Below, piece by piece: positions 14,828-22,182 of a stretch of DNA of 37,532 nt. Made by a program: the position numbers and the translations under genes. The DNA is from CAYWMP01 sp964459445. Its GTDB lineage: Bacteria; Desulfobacterota; DSM-4660; Desulfatiglandales; HGW-15. The notes beneath the pieces were generated by a model. That model did no database searches. It was not told the origin of the DNA and was given only the letters and a program-made list of their open reading frames with translations. How positions within the stretch are numbered: the stretch's first letter is position 1; each line of letters starts with the position of its first letter. The stretch is from positions 1 through 37,532 of the forward strand of contig CAYWMP010000039.1 in the NCBI GenBank assembly GCA_964459445.1, given 5' to 3'.

Positions 14828-15685
14828 ATGGCAAGCTTTCTCATTGCGGTTTTTATTTTGGTTATTCTGTGCTACCCGGTATTGACGTACACAGTTTACT
14901 GGTACGAGGTGGGGAATAGCGCCTATAAAGAAGAACTGGCGCGAAAATCCGGACGAAAAACAGCCCTCTGGATCTTGAAAGGATTTCTCACATGTATGGT
15001 CAGTCAAATCCTTTTTCTTATTTTCTATCCTCTGGCTCTTTTGGCGAAGTTCCAGCAACCGCAACCGGGTCCAAAGGCCTCCCATCCACCGATTATTCTG
15101 ATCCACGGCATCTATCATAATGCCAGCGCCTGGATCTTTTACTGGTGGTGGCTCAAACGAGCAGGATACACAAACGTTTATGCCTTCAACTACGATAGTT
15201 GGAAATATACCTTCCGGGAAATCTTGGACCAGTTGGATCGTTGGATTTCGGAGATCCACCGCGACTTTCCTAACCAACCCATCCTTTTAATGGGGCACAG
15301 TCTAGGCGGACTTTTTGCGAGGGCCTATGCCGGCAAAAGCGAGTCGCGGGGGTTCAAAATCAGTGGGATCATCACCTTGGGATCACCCCACCAGGGAAGT
15401 AAATTGGTGGTCTTCGGAGGGGGGAAGCTGGCTGAAAGTCTGACCTATCGCGGCACTCTGATCCGGGAACTGGAAGAGATAAGCATGCCTTCGGGGGCTC
15501 CGTGTCTGGCACTCTATTCACCCGTAGATAATCTGGTGCTCCCCCCGGCTTCCCTTCAAGCACCCCGTGGCTGGCAAAACAAAACAACCGATCCCGTTTG
15601 CCATATTTCCATGCTCTATCACGGCCCAACGTTCAGGCGAGTTTTGAGGCGTCTGAGAGAATTGACCATGGAGGAGGCTAAGTGA
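14828..15685 (+). CDS. Membrane-anchored alpha/beta hydrolase (lipase family)
   Basis: Two hydrophobic segments, residues ~3-25 and ~48-73, precede the hydrolase domain, so the catalytic part is anchored to the inner membrane. The domain starts with IILIHGIYHNASAW, the lipase oxyanion-hole region, and continues to the nucleophile elbow GHSLGG with Ser158 and then LGSPHQGS, both typical of triacylglycerol-lipase-like enzymes. An Asp in SPVDNLV and a His in CHISMLYH fit the triad. The stop overlaps the convergent gene at 15678-16313 by 8 bases. The setting suggests turnover of neutral lipid or acyl esters; the substrate is not shown. Confidence 0.82.
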   Translation: MASFLIAVFILVILCYPVLTYTVYWYEVGNSAYKEELARKSGRKTALWILKGFLTCMVSQILFLIFYPLALLAKFQQPQPGPKASHPPIILIHGIYHNASAWIFYWWWLKRAGYTNVYAFNYDSWKYTFREILDQLDRWISEIHRDFPNQPILLMGHSLGGLFARAYAGKSESRGFKISGIITLGSPHQGSKLVVFGGGKLAESLTYRGTLIRELEEISMPSGAPCLALYSPVDNLVLPPASLQAPRGWQNKTTDPVCHISMLYHGPTFRRVLRRLRELTMEEAK

Positions 15686-16313
15686 CGCCGTACAACTTAT
15701 TATTGAGAGCGGTCTCGCGAGTTAAGACTGCCTCGGTAAACCCTTCGATTTCCTTCGCCGACCTGAAAGCATCATAACCCTCGATTAAAAACTCCATAAT
15801 CTCGCCCATCCCGGCTATATGTGCGGCGGCCCGCACGGCCTTCAGAGACAATCCAATAAACCGCATCTGGCTCAAATGATGAACGCCCCGGATACAATCA
15901 ACCATAAGGCTGATCTGGCGAACCCGCTCTTTGTAATTATCGCAACGGCGATAGATCTCCTCATATTCGTCCATAGTCAGATCCGGACCTATCGCGCAAT
16001 CCGTCATCACCTCGATCATCCGATTGTCTAGCGCATCCGACAGATCATGTAATTCGATTACTTCGCCAACCGTATCGACGATCTCTCCTTTGAGGATGCC
16101 GCTCATCTTTCGGTGCAATGACCGCATGCTCTCGTTTCGAAAACCAAAATCGTGAGAGCCATAGATCTGTTCGAAAAAAAAATGGCCCAGTTTGCCATAT
16201 TGGGTCATTTCCATCAGATCGGCGTAAGTGTCACGAATCCGCTTGGCTTGGAAGTCCTGGAGCCTCTTTTTTAAATGGGTAGATCTATGGTTGGATTCTG
16301 AGGATTGGTTCAT
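15678..16313 (-). CDS. Conserved hypothetical helical protein
   Basis: This 211-aa soluble, mostly helical protein contains the stretch YGKLGHFFFEQIYGSHDF followed by a charged region. I recall similar FF-x2-x-YG-x-x-DF stretches in uncharacterised proteobacterial proteins, but I know no function. There are no membrane segments and no catalytic pattern. No good ribosome site precedes the ATG at 16313. It is convergent with the membrane lipase gene, with overlapping 3' ends. Confidence 0.65.
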   Translation of the reverse strand: MNQSSESNHRSTHLKKRLQDFQAKRIRDTYADLMEMTQYGKLGHFFFEQIYGSHDFGFRNESMRSLHRKMSGILKGEIVDTVGEVIELHDLSDALDNRMIEVMTDCAIGPDLTMDEYEEIYRRCDNYKERVRQISLMVDCIRGVHHLSQMRFIGLSLKAVRAAAHIAGMGEIMEFLIEGYDAFRSAKEIEGFTEAVLTRETALNNKLYGVT

Positions 16314-16406
16314 GATTCGATGACAACAAACAATGCAGGATGGTCGGCTTCAACGAACAGAGTGTAGATAGGTTAACAGTTTATGCCCTTGCAAGGATAT
16401 TTGTTA

Positions 16407-16630
16407 TTGCGGGGCCCGGGGATCTCTTGGAAGGGACAAACTCGTTTCAGTGAGCCGACCTTTGCACACTGCCGTACTATGGCGGGCGGAGAAGTGTTGC
16501 CACAGTATGCCGGAAGATGATCTCCCCATTCCCCAAAATCCCGGCCCGCCCGCCTGACTAGCAACGCCCTATCGCATTGCCCATATGCCCTTTCGTTCCT
16601 GTAAAGAGATTGCTGGGGCCCCGCATATTA
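16407..16630. repeat. Palindromic dispersed element, copy 2
   Basis: TGCGGGGCCCGGGGATCTCT at the left end and AGAGATTGCTGGGGCCCCGC at the right are near inverted complements, as in copy 1 at 12725-12865. The inner blocks GCCCGC-TGACTAGCAACGCCC and CCCTTTCGTTCCTGT are also shared. Copy 2 has a longer left part and lacks the GTAGCGCTGCTAC hairpin. Like copy 1 it follows the stop of a minus-strand gene in this locus. The 16314-16673 gap holds nothing else recognisable. Confidence 0.6.
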
Positions 16631-16673
16631 GAAAAAGGTTAAATTGTTGCGATTTAAAAAGAAAACGTCGGGT

Positions 16674-16991
16674 TCATGAAAGAACCCCATCTACTTCAGC
16701 GTCCACCCTGCGGACCTCTTCGGCCAGAACCTGTGCCCCTTGCTTTTTGGCGGAGCGAAGATCTTCACCCCATTTTTGGAGCATCGAGTTGTCGATGCGG
16801 CGAACATTATTGTCCTTTGCCCATTCTCTGCCGATTTTTTCTCCCAGATCGGCAAGGACTTTATTCATCCCTTCTCTATCCTCATCCGGAATCGCTTTGA
16901 GCAATTCCTTCATACGAGATTCCCAACCCTGAATGAGAAATGTGCCTTCATAAAATTTACGAAACCATTCCTGTTCATCCTTGGTGGCCAT
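16674..16991 (-). CDS. Small hypothetical protein downstream of the acyl-CoA-binding protein
   Basis: The 105-aa product is soluble, charged and predicted helical (EQEWFRKFYEGTFLIQGWE, MKELLKAIPDEDREGM). I do not recognise the family. An AAAGGAG precedes the ATG by 6 bases. It begins 31 bases after the ACBP stop, so the two are probably one operon. The amphipathic helices and partner gene allow a granule-surface or acyl-CoA-related role, but nothing shows it directly. Confidence 0.7.
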   Translation of the reverse strand: MATKDEQEWFRKFYEGTFLIQGWESRMKELLKAIPDEDREGMNKVLADLGEKIGREWAKDNNVRRIDNSMLQKWGEDLRSAKKQGAQVLAEEVRRVDAEVDGVLS

Positions 16992-17022
16992 TTCGTCTCC
17001 TTTCGCAACCGCTCATCTAACC

Positions 17023-17286
17023 CTAGCCATATTTGGCCTGCAACGTGGCAACGTAATCGACATAATCCTGCATTGCTGTTTTTTTTGCCATACCTTGCTT
17101 TTCCGTCCAGGCATCGTATTTTGCCCGGCCTTTGATGTCCAACATACCGGGCCTTTTGCCGGAAACATCACCCGCCGTTGCCTGCTTGTACAGGGCATAA
17201 ATATTAAGCAACTCATCGTTGGCGGGTCTTTGAGGCAGTTCGTTCACTTCATCTTGAGCTTTCTTAAATTGCTTCTCTAATGACAT
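17023..17286 (-). CDS. Acyl-CoA-binding protein (ACBP family)
   Basis: The 87-residue length and the sequence match classical ACBP throughout: LYKQATAGDV, then KRPGMLDIKGRAKYDAW, then KTAMQDYVDYV. The conserved Tyr and Lys that contact the CoA phosphate and adenine are in the LYKQAT and KGRAKYDAW blocks. ACBPs hold long-chain acyl-CoA and present it to acyltransferases. They are common in eukaryotes and patchy in bacteria. Here one would supply the wax ester synthase and the acyltransferase at 17441-18343. GGAGAG precedes the ATG and the promoter is at 17379-17408. Confidence 0.93.
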   Translation of the reverse strand: MSLEKQFKKAQDEVNELPQRPANDELLNIYALYKQATAGDVSGKRPGMLDIKGRAKYDAWTEKQGMAKKTAMQDYVDYVATLQAKYG

Positions 17287-17378
17287 GATGGCTCTCCTTT
17301 TTTCTAGAAGGCGGCCGCTGAGGTAGATAGGCCTTTTGTTCCGGGTTGAGTTGCCAAGAATACGCTTTTTCGGGATGA

Positions 17379-17408
17379 AGTATAGGAGAAACGCCGTTTG
17401 AGTGTCAA
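17379..17408 (-). promoter_or_regulatory. Promoter of the ACBP operon with palindrome in the spacer
   Basis: On the minus strand TTGACA (17403-17408), an 18-base spacer and TATACT (17379-17384) precede the ACBP ATG by ~95 bases. The spacer contains AAACGGCGTTT (17390-17400), a perfect dyad about the central base. The arrangement resembles the two phasin-type promoters, but the dyad sequence is different. Confidence 0.6.
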
Positions 17409-17440
17409 TAGTGAGCTCCCTAATGATATTGAGCCCGTGC

Positions 17441-18343
17441 CTATGGTCGATCCTCCTTGCCTTCTTGCATCAGGGCCTGCATGCTCTTTATCACGCGGCG
17501 GTGCAGGCGGGCTACCTTTTGGGGATCTTCGGCGTCTGGCGGGCTATAGCGGAACCGGATGGGTTTGCCGACGTATTGGGTGAGCTTAACGGGGAACGGA
17601 AGGGGTCCCAGCCCTACAGGCAAGCTGATAGGCAAAAGGGTGTCTTTACCGAATAGCCGCTCCGAAAGGCGGTAGCCCTCAAAAAAGACGTGGTAGATTT
17701 CGTCAATCCCGATGCAGACCGTCGGCACTATTGGGGTCCCTGTTTCGATCGCGAGCCGCACAAAACCCATCCTTCGCTTCCAAATGAGCCGGTACCTTTC
17801 CCGACTGGATTTGAATGCCTCTCTGGCGCCTCCCGGCATGACATAGACGATTTCTTCACGCTCCAGGAGTGCTCTTCCTGTCTGCGGGTCAGCCAACACG
17901 ATTCCGAGATCCATGAAGAATTGCCTGATTACGGGTAGGCGGAAGATACGTCGATCGGTGAGCGCCCGTGGCCACCTTCCCATGGCATCCTTGATGGCAT
18001 AGATCAGCAGGAGTCCGTCCACCGGTAGAATTCCATGGTTGGAAACCAGCACGGCCCGCCCCTTTTTTGGTACGTTATGCAGGCCGATCACCTCATAGCG
18101 GAAGTAGGAACGGATGATAGGGAGAAGAATTTTGAGCTTGGAGAGGAGGCCATCGTTTCGGTAATCCAGACGAAATTCATCTCCAGGCGTGTACTGGTCG
18201 TAGTCGACCGCAGCCTCGTAGATTTTGCTCAGGATGCCAATGATCTCCGCTTGTAACTGCCTTTTTACCATCCCTGATTTTACCGGTTCCCTGTTGGAAG
18301 TGCGTGGCTTTCCCGGCTGCTGGATTGTTTCGGGATTTGCCAA
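17441..18343 (-). CDS. LPLAT/DGAT2-like acyltransferase
   Basis: The protein has the acyltransferase block SNHGILPVDGLLL (a variant of HX4D with His and Asp kept) and later VMPGGAREAF, the PGG form of the third motif. That form is more typical of the MGAT/DGAT2-like branch than of PlsC, which has PEG-x-R. It would transfer an acyl group from acyl-CoA or acyl-ACP to a glycerolipid or another alcohol. The start is uncertain: TTG at 18343 has no ribosome site, and ATG at 18271 would give 276 aa with all motifs intact. It lies just upstream of the ACBP operon on the same strand; ~30 bases separate its 3' end from that promoter. Confidence 0.82.
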   Translation of the reverse strand: MANPETIQQPGKPRTSNREPVKSGMVKRQLQAEIIGILSKIYEAAVDYDQYTPGDEFRLDYRNDGLLSKLKILLPIIRSYFRYEVIGLHNVPKKGRAVLVSNHGILPVDGLLLIYAIKDAMGRWPRALTDRRIFRLPVIRQFFMDLGIVLADPQTGRALLEREEIVYVMPGGAREAFKSSRERYRLIWKRRMGFVRLAIETGTPIVPTVCIGIDEIYHVFFEGYRLSERLFGKDTLLPISLPVGLGPLPFPVKLTQYVGKPIRFRYSPPDAEDPQKVARLHRRVIKSMQALMQEGKEDRP

Positions 18344-18467
18344 CGGCGGCGATTTGAAGTTTTTTCAATTATCATATTACTCCAAATCCCTTACTTATAT
18401 AGAATAACGATTATACCAGCTTCGACTCTTTAGCAACTTAAACCGAGCAACACGTCACGGGGAGGAA

Positions 18468-18854
18468 ATGTCCAAAACAAATCAAATCCAAATCAAAGTC
18501 CATTTATACGGCGCGCTGGCTGAATACGGAGGCCCCGAGGCAACCAAACACAATGCTCAATTGGAAATTCGCCTTCCGACCGGATCGAAAATATCGGATC
18601 TCTTAAATTCCATGGGGATTCCACCGGCCAGAAAAGGCTTGACCTTTATCAACGGTGTATTGTCCGACATGCCAGGCCTTTCGGCCGACTTAGAAACCGC
18701 GCTACAGGATGGGGACCGGGTGGGCATGTTTTCCATAGGATACATATGGCCCTTCCAGTATCGCCATGGCGCCCGTATGACTGCCGAACTGAAGAAGTCT
18801 TTAAACGACGTGGAAGGCGACCCTGTGCGCCATTCATACAGAAAACTGAAATAG
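18468..18854 (+). CDS. MoaD/ThiS-like beta-grasp protein without Gly-Gly end
   Basis: Residues ~8-95 fit the ubiquitin-like MoaD/ThiS fold: IKVHLYGALAEYGG, a Leu-rich helix after KISDLLNSMG, then INGVLSD and DGDRVGMFS. Sulfur carriers end in Gly-Gly at the C-terminus; here the chain runs ~35 residues further (IGYIWPFQYRHGARM) and ends RKLK, so it cannot be adenylated in the usual way. GGGGAGGAA precedes the ATG. A binding or regulatory role derived from the fold is more likely than sulfur transfer. Confidence 0.7.
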   Translation: MSKTNQIQIKVHLYGALAEYGGPEATKHNAQLEIRLPTGSKISDLLNSMGIPPARKGLTFINGVLSDMPGLSADLETALQDGDRVGMFSIGYIWPFQYRHGARMTAELKKSLNDVEGDPVRHSYRKLK

Positions 18855-19035
18855 GGATTAGAATGAGAAATGTGGTACGGCCTTGAACTATTAGCCTAAA
18901 TGCTTCGCATACCTCTCCCAATTTGAATTGGATCATTTTGAAGGGATTTGATAGTATATTTATTATCTTGTATCTCATCCTGGGCCTGGCGCCTGCGTCT
19001 CTTCAAAGTAGCTATAGTAATGACGGGTCTCGCAA

Positions 19036-19269
19036 GTGAATTTCGAAATCATCGACCAGGTTTCTGAAACCGAAACGATTGCAATTGGCAAATCCATTCG
19101 TTAGATCAAACGACTCGCCAAAATCTATGGAGAGGGTCGTTGGCGTAAGCTCAAAGGTATCGCCACTATAAAACTAAGCGATGGCACGGTTTGTAGGGCT
19201 GAGATACATTGGTACGATGCTCATGGCATTGGGAAAAAAGAGATCAAGATTAAGCGTTTTCTTGATTAG
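19036..19269 (+). pseudogene. Small conserved-type ORF interrupted by one amber codon
   Basis: From GTG at 19036 the frame reads NFEIIDQVSETETIAIGKSIR, meets TAG at 19102-19104 (codon 23), and continues for 54 more codons in the same frame (WRKLKGIATIKLSDGTV, ending IKRFLD). The downstream part is clearly protein-like and ends 9 bases before the next small gene, whose ribosome site overlaps its stop. One base change from a sense codon (e.g. GAG or AAG) explains it. Its basic, short form and pairing with a small gene recall toxin-antitoxin-like pairs. Confidence 0.6.
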
Positions 19270-19278
19270 GAAGGGAAT

Positions 19279-19512
19279 ATGAAAATGGCTAAGAGAGTAT
19301 TTGTAATATGCCTAAATAATAAGGGGCACGAGGTTTCCTTAGAGCGATGGAAGATCTATGAAATGATTAAAGATTCAAAGGCAGAAGCACATAATATGAT
19401 CCGCATTGTTGACGAATCTAGCGAGGATTACCTGTATCCGAGCGACTTTTTTGAACCAATAGAACTCCCCAGGACTGTGGAAAAGGCCATGATGGCTGAA
19501 AAAGCTGTGTAA
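19279..19512 (+). CDS. Small hypothetical protein paired with the interrupted ORF
   Basis: The 77-aa acidic product (RVFVICLNNKGHEVSLERWK, VDESSEDYLYPSDFF) is preceded by GGAAGGG. I recognise the combination with the upstream small ORF as a recurring pair of unknown function; the acidic IVDESSEDYLYP segment is its most distinctive part. It may be an antitoxin-like partner left behind after the upstream gene was inactivated. No fold or catalytic motif is visible. Confidence 0.6.
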   Translation: MKMAKRVFVICLNNKGHEVSLERWKIYEMIKDSKAEAHNMIRIVDESSEDYLYPSDFFEPIELPRTVEKAMMAEKAV

Positions 19513-19654
19513 GCAAAGAATGGGCTCGTCACCAATGCTTATTCCCTGCCCTGATTTTTTTCCATTAAGTGCTTCCCACTCACAAATCCATCCGACCTCC
19601 ACCCTCCAATTTTTTTTTCGAATAGCCCTATGCTCTGTGCTCTCAGCCAGAAAA

Positions 19655-19690
19655 CGAGTAACCAGTAACGAGCAACAAGCAACGAGTATC
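19655..19690. repeat. Low-complexity iterated tract
   Basis: Units such as AACGAG, AACAAG and AACCAGT repeat over about 36 bases. A related tract is at 21633-21651. Iterated ACGAGCAAC tracts of this kind flank the small-gene cluster and carry no coding signal. Confidence 0.5.
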
Positions 19691-19695
19691 TATCT

Positions 19696-20751
19696 ATGAC
19701 CAACAGGGAACGCGTTCATGCCCTATTGAATCGTGAAAAACCGGATCGCGTGCCCATCTACCCCTTTGGCGGCAGTTTTTCCCTGATCCATGCCGGGTAT
19801 TCGATTGCCGACATGTTTAGCAATCCGGAGATCGCCTTGGCAGCGCAACGAAAGGCTGCCGAGGATTTCGACTGGATATTGGTCCCCAGTATGTTCTATG
19901 CCGCTTTTGGAGGGTGGGAGTTTGGGGGTGAGATAAAGTGGCCCGAGAAGGAAACCGACCAGGCGCCGACTGTGGCCCGCCACCCGGTCAAGACGCCTGA
20001 AGAGGTGATGAATCTCAAAGTGCCGGACATCGCAGGGGCCGGAATCATTCCCCTGCAAAAACATTTTTGCGACCTGGCGTCACGGGTAAACCATGAATAC
20101 AAGCCCTGGCGTGTTGCCATTCAAATGGAAGGCACCTTTACCTTTGCCTCCAATATCACCGGCGTAGATCTATTCTCCAGATGGATCATTAAACGTCCCG
20201 ACGTGGCCCACCATATGATGCGACTGACCGTTGATTTTGAAGTGGCGTTGCTGGAATATTTTAAGGGCCTTTACGGCACGGAGTATGTTCTCCTGTGGGG
20301 CGGCGATCCGGTATCCTCCAACCAGTTGATTTCACCTAAAACCTTTGAGGTCTTCAATCTACCCTACCGAAAAGAACTTCATGAAAAAGCACTGGATATG
20401 GGATTCAAAACGATCTTTATGCACATCTGCGGAGAACAGAACCAAAACCTTCCCTATTGGGCCCGGATTCCCATGGGAAATCCCGGTATTGTGAGTTTCG
20501 GTCACGAGGTCGATCTTGAACAGGCGGCCAAGTATTTCCCCAATGATATTGTCGTAGGGAACCTGAACCCGACCATTATCCAGACAGGCACACCCGAGGA
20601 GGTCTATGAGGCTTCGCGCGGGGTTATAGAAAAGGGCAAGGGACTCCCTTGCGGTTTTATGTTTGCACCAGGATGCCAACTGCCCCCTAAAGCACCAATC
20701 GAAAATGTGCAGGTTATGACAAAGGTTGTTCATGACTTCGGCTGGTACTAG
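19696..20751 (+). CDS. UroD-family protein, probable cobamide methyltransferase
   Basis: The 351-aa protein begins TNRERVHALLNREKPDRVP, the standard opening of uroporphyrinogen decarboxylase-fold proteins. It carries H243-x-C245 in MHICGEQN and C327 in APGCQLPP. A His-x-Cys plus distal Cys set binds the zinc that activates a thiol in MtaA/MtbA/CmuA-type methyltransferases, whereas true heme-pathway UroD lacks it. It should move a methyl group between a corrinoid protein and a thiol acceptor or a demethylated substrate. No corrinoid protein or activator gene is next to it. The ribosome site is weak. Confidence 0.82.
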   Translation: MTNRERVHALLNREKPDRVPIYPFGGSFSLIHAGYSIADMFSNPEIALAAQRKAAEDFDWILVPSMFYAAFGGWEFGGEIKWPEKETDQAPTVARHPVKTPEEVMNLKVPDIAGAGIIPLQKHFCDLASRVNHEYKPWRVAIQMEGTFTFASNITGVDLFSRWIIKRPDVAHHMMRLTVDFEVALLEYFKGLYGTEYVLLWGGDPVSSNQLISPKTFEVFNLPYRKELHEKALDMGFKTIFMHICGEQNQNLPYWARIPMGNPGIVSFGHEVDLEQAAKYFPNDIVVGNLNPTIIQTGTPEEVYEASRGVIEKGKGLPCGFMFAPGCQLPPKAPIENVQVMTKVVHDFGWY

Positions 20752-20827
20752 AACCTTGCCCAAGGAGATTTATTCTCAATCCCTATATTTTCTCAATCTT
20801 TAAATTCCCTTGTCTGAATTCTCCTAT

Positions 20828-20861
20828 CTTGCTAAAAACAACCCAATACAATTAAAAGAAA
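20828..20861. repeat. Direct repeat flanking the DUF4258/YgiT module, left copy
   Basis: The segment with GCTAAAAACAACCCAATACA then ATTAAAAGAAA recurs with few changes at 21678-21711. The two copies bracket the toxin-antitoxin pair and could mark the edges of the inserted unit. Confidence 0.5.
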
Positions 20862-20930
20862 CACACTGAGTTAAGGCACTACAAACGCAGTTCTCCAGCA
20901 GGATCAACTTTAGGGACATCCTCAATTTTC

Positions 20931-21244
20931 ATGATTACTTTAGATTCGATTGTCCAGAGTATAGAATCAGAGAGAATTCGGATCACTGACCACGCCGATG
21001 AAGAGGCATATAATGACGAACTGACCTTTGAAGAAATAATCAGATCGATAAAAGAGGGTGAAATCATCGAGCAGTATCCAGAGGACAAGCCGTATCCTAG
21101 CTGTCTGATTCTCAGCAAAAATAAAAAAGGTGAAGCCTGCACACCGTTTGGGCGTATAATGGTATCACTCATTCAAGCGTCCTGATCACGGTTTATCGCC
21201 CGAATCCTGCTCAATGGAAGAACTTGAGAGTAAGGAGGAAATAA
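20931..21244 (+). pseudogene. DUF4258 toxin-like gene with a single-base frameshift
   Basis: The first 69 codons (RIRITDHADEEAYNDEL, SIKEGEIIEQYPEDKPYPSC, LILSKNKKGE) match DUF4258 proteins, which pair with YgiT-type antitoxins. After KKGE this frame turns to unrelated sequence and stops at 21185. From about 21140 another frame supplies the expected ending (HTVWAYNG, VLITVYRPNPAQWK) and stops with TAA at 21242-21244. A one-base loss between ~21135 and 21140 explains both. The restored stop overlaps the antitoxin start as TAATG, as expected for a coupled pair. Programmed frameshifting is possible but no slippery run is evident. Confidence 0.75.
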
Positions 21245-21486
21245 TGAAACTATTTGAAAAATGCCCTGTTTGCGGGGGTGACCTTTTCGAGAAGGACGTT
21301 GAAAAGGTCCTCAAGGGAGGGACAAATACTGCAATCATTAGGGTTAAGGCAGAAGTATGCGACCATTGTGGTGAGCGTCTTTATTCTCCGGAAACTGCTT
21401 CCCGCTTCGACGAGGTTAGAAAGAAGCTCGGGGAGGAAGACGTAGATGAATTCCAACCGATTGGAAAGACCTACCAGGTAGCCTGA
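21244..21486 (+). CDS. YgiT/MqsA-type zinc-finger antitoxin
   Basis: The 80-aa product has two CxxC pairs, CPVCGG near residue 7 and CDHCGE near residue 39, the zinc-binding N-terminal domain of YgiT/MqsA-like antitoxins. The helix SRFDEVRKKL follows. There is no C-terminal HTH, so DNA binding is doubtful. ATG at 21244 has AAGGAGG directly upstream and overlaps the restored stop of the toxin gene (TAATG); an in-frame ATG at 21214 is less suitable. It is intact although its toxin is frameshifted. Confidence 0.82.
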   Translation: MKLFEKCPVCGGDLFEKDVEKVLKGGTNTAIIRVKAEVCDHCGERLYSPETASRFDEVRKKLGEEDVDEFQPIGKTYQVA

Positions 21487-21537
21487 AGAATGATTGTGCA
21501 CCCTGCACTCTTTTTTTTGACGCCTTTATATCCAACC

Positions 21538-21630
21538 CTCGTATCTGACTACGCAGCGCCGGAGTCAGTTTTTTGATCAAACTGGCCGCTTCGGCGGCAA
21601 GAGGCGGCGCTGAACTCCGAACCCTGAACT
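21538..21630. repeat. Dispersed intergenic repeat, copy 2
   Basis: This is the second copy of the repeat at 7-92, with the same palindromic TTTGATCAAA core and the GCCGCTTCGGCGGC hairpin. In both places it is followed by GCTGAAC repeats (CTGAACTCCGAACCCTGAACT here). Confidence 0.75.
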
Positions 21631-21677
21631 TGTTACAAGCAACGAGCAACGATTAAGCCTTGTCATAATTCTACTTT

Positions 21678-21711
21678 CCTGCTAAAAAAAACCCAATCCA
21701 ATTAAAAGAAA
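21678..21711. repeat. Direct repeat flanking the DUF4258/YgiT module, right copy
   Basis: This repeats 20828-20861: CTGCTAAAAAAAACCCAATC then CAATTAAAAGAAAA. See the left copy for its context. Confidence 0.5.
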
Positions 21712-21794
21712 AAGACTCTACCAAACCACTATGATATAGATCGATCTTCCCGCTTCCAGGTCCTGGAGGATCAGTGATGAAGAAGACTCCAAAC

Positions 21795-21830
21795 AAACCT
21801 CGTATCTCAATTCGAGAGCGGGGTTTTTAT
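21795..21830 (+). terminator. Rho-independent terminator-like hairpin
   Basis: AAACCTCG (21795-21802) pairs with CGGGGTTT (21819-21826) with one T-G pair. The loop contains a second small stem TCTC-AATTC-GAGA, and TTTTTATTT follows. It would insulate the defence operon from upstream transcription. The sequence just before it (TCCAGG-T-CCTGGA) is also palindromic, so a short RNA ending here is possible. Confidence 0.65.
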
Positions 21831-21847
21831 TTGCTCAATTGACAGGG

Positions 21848-22015
21848 GACAATACCAGGGGCACAAGTTTCTTTAGAACCAACGCTTTGAAACGGCGACG
21901 AGAAACTCGAAACCATAACGTAAAGCTTGACTGATAATTCAAGACCTGACCCGATTTCTACGCAGTACTAACAAGCGACAATACCCAGAGCACAAATTGC
22001 TTTAGAAGCAAAGCT
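21848..22015. repeat. Imperfect direct repeat pair upstream of the defence operon
   Basis: A 39-base unit at 21848-21886 (GACAATACCAGGGGCACAAG, then TTTCTTTAGAACCAACGCT) recurs at 21977-22015 with about eight changes. No gene is found in 21487-22205 apart from these repeats, the dispersed repeat and the terminator-like hairpin. The role is unknown. Confidence 0.5.
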
Positions 22016-22182
22016 ACCTTTTACGTCCCTTTTAGTTGTCGACTTCCTATAAATCACCCTAATATTAATCCTTTAGTAAGGCCTCCTCTCTTCAGATGAA
22101 TCTAGTGTTTTGTGAAGGCACTCTATTTCTTTCAAATATATAACAAACTATATATAGCATTATATTTTAATTGGAAATTACA

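Noticed and set aside
19102..19104. Pyrrolysine codon in a functional gene
   Set aside because: It is a single TAG in a small ORF with no PYLIS-like evidence and no pyl genes in the window. A point mutation is simpler, so it is left only as an alternative.
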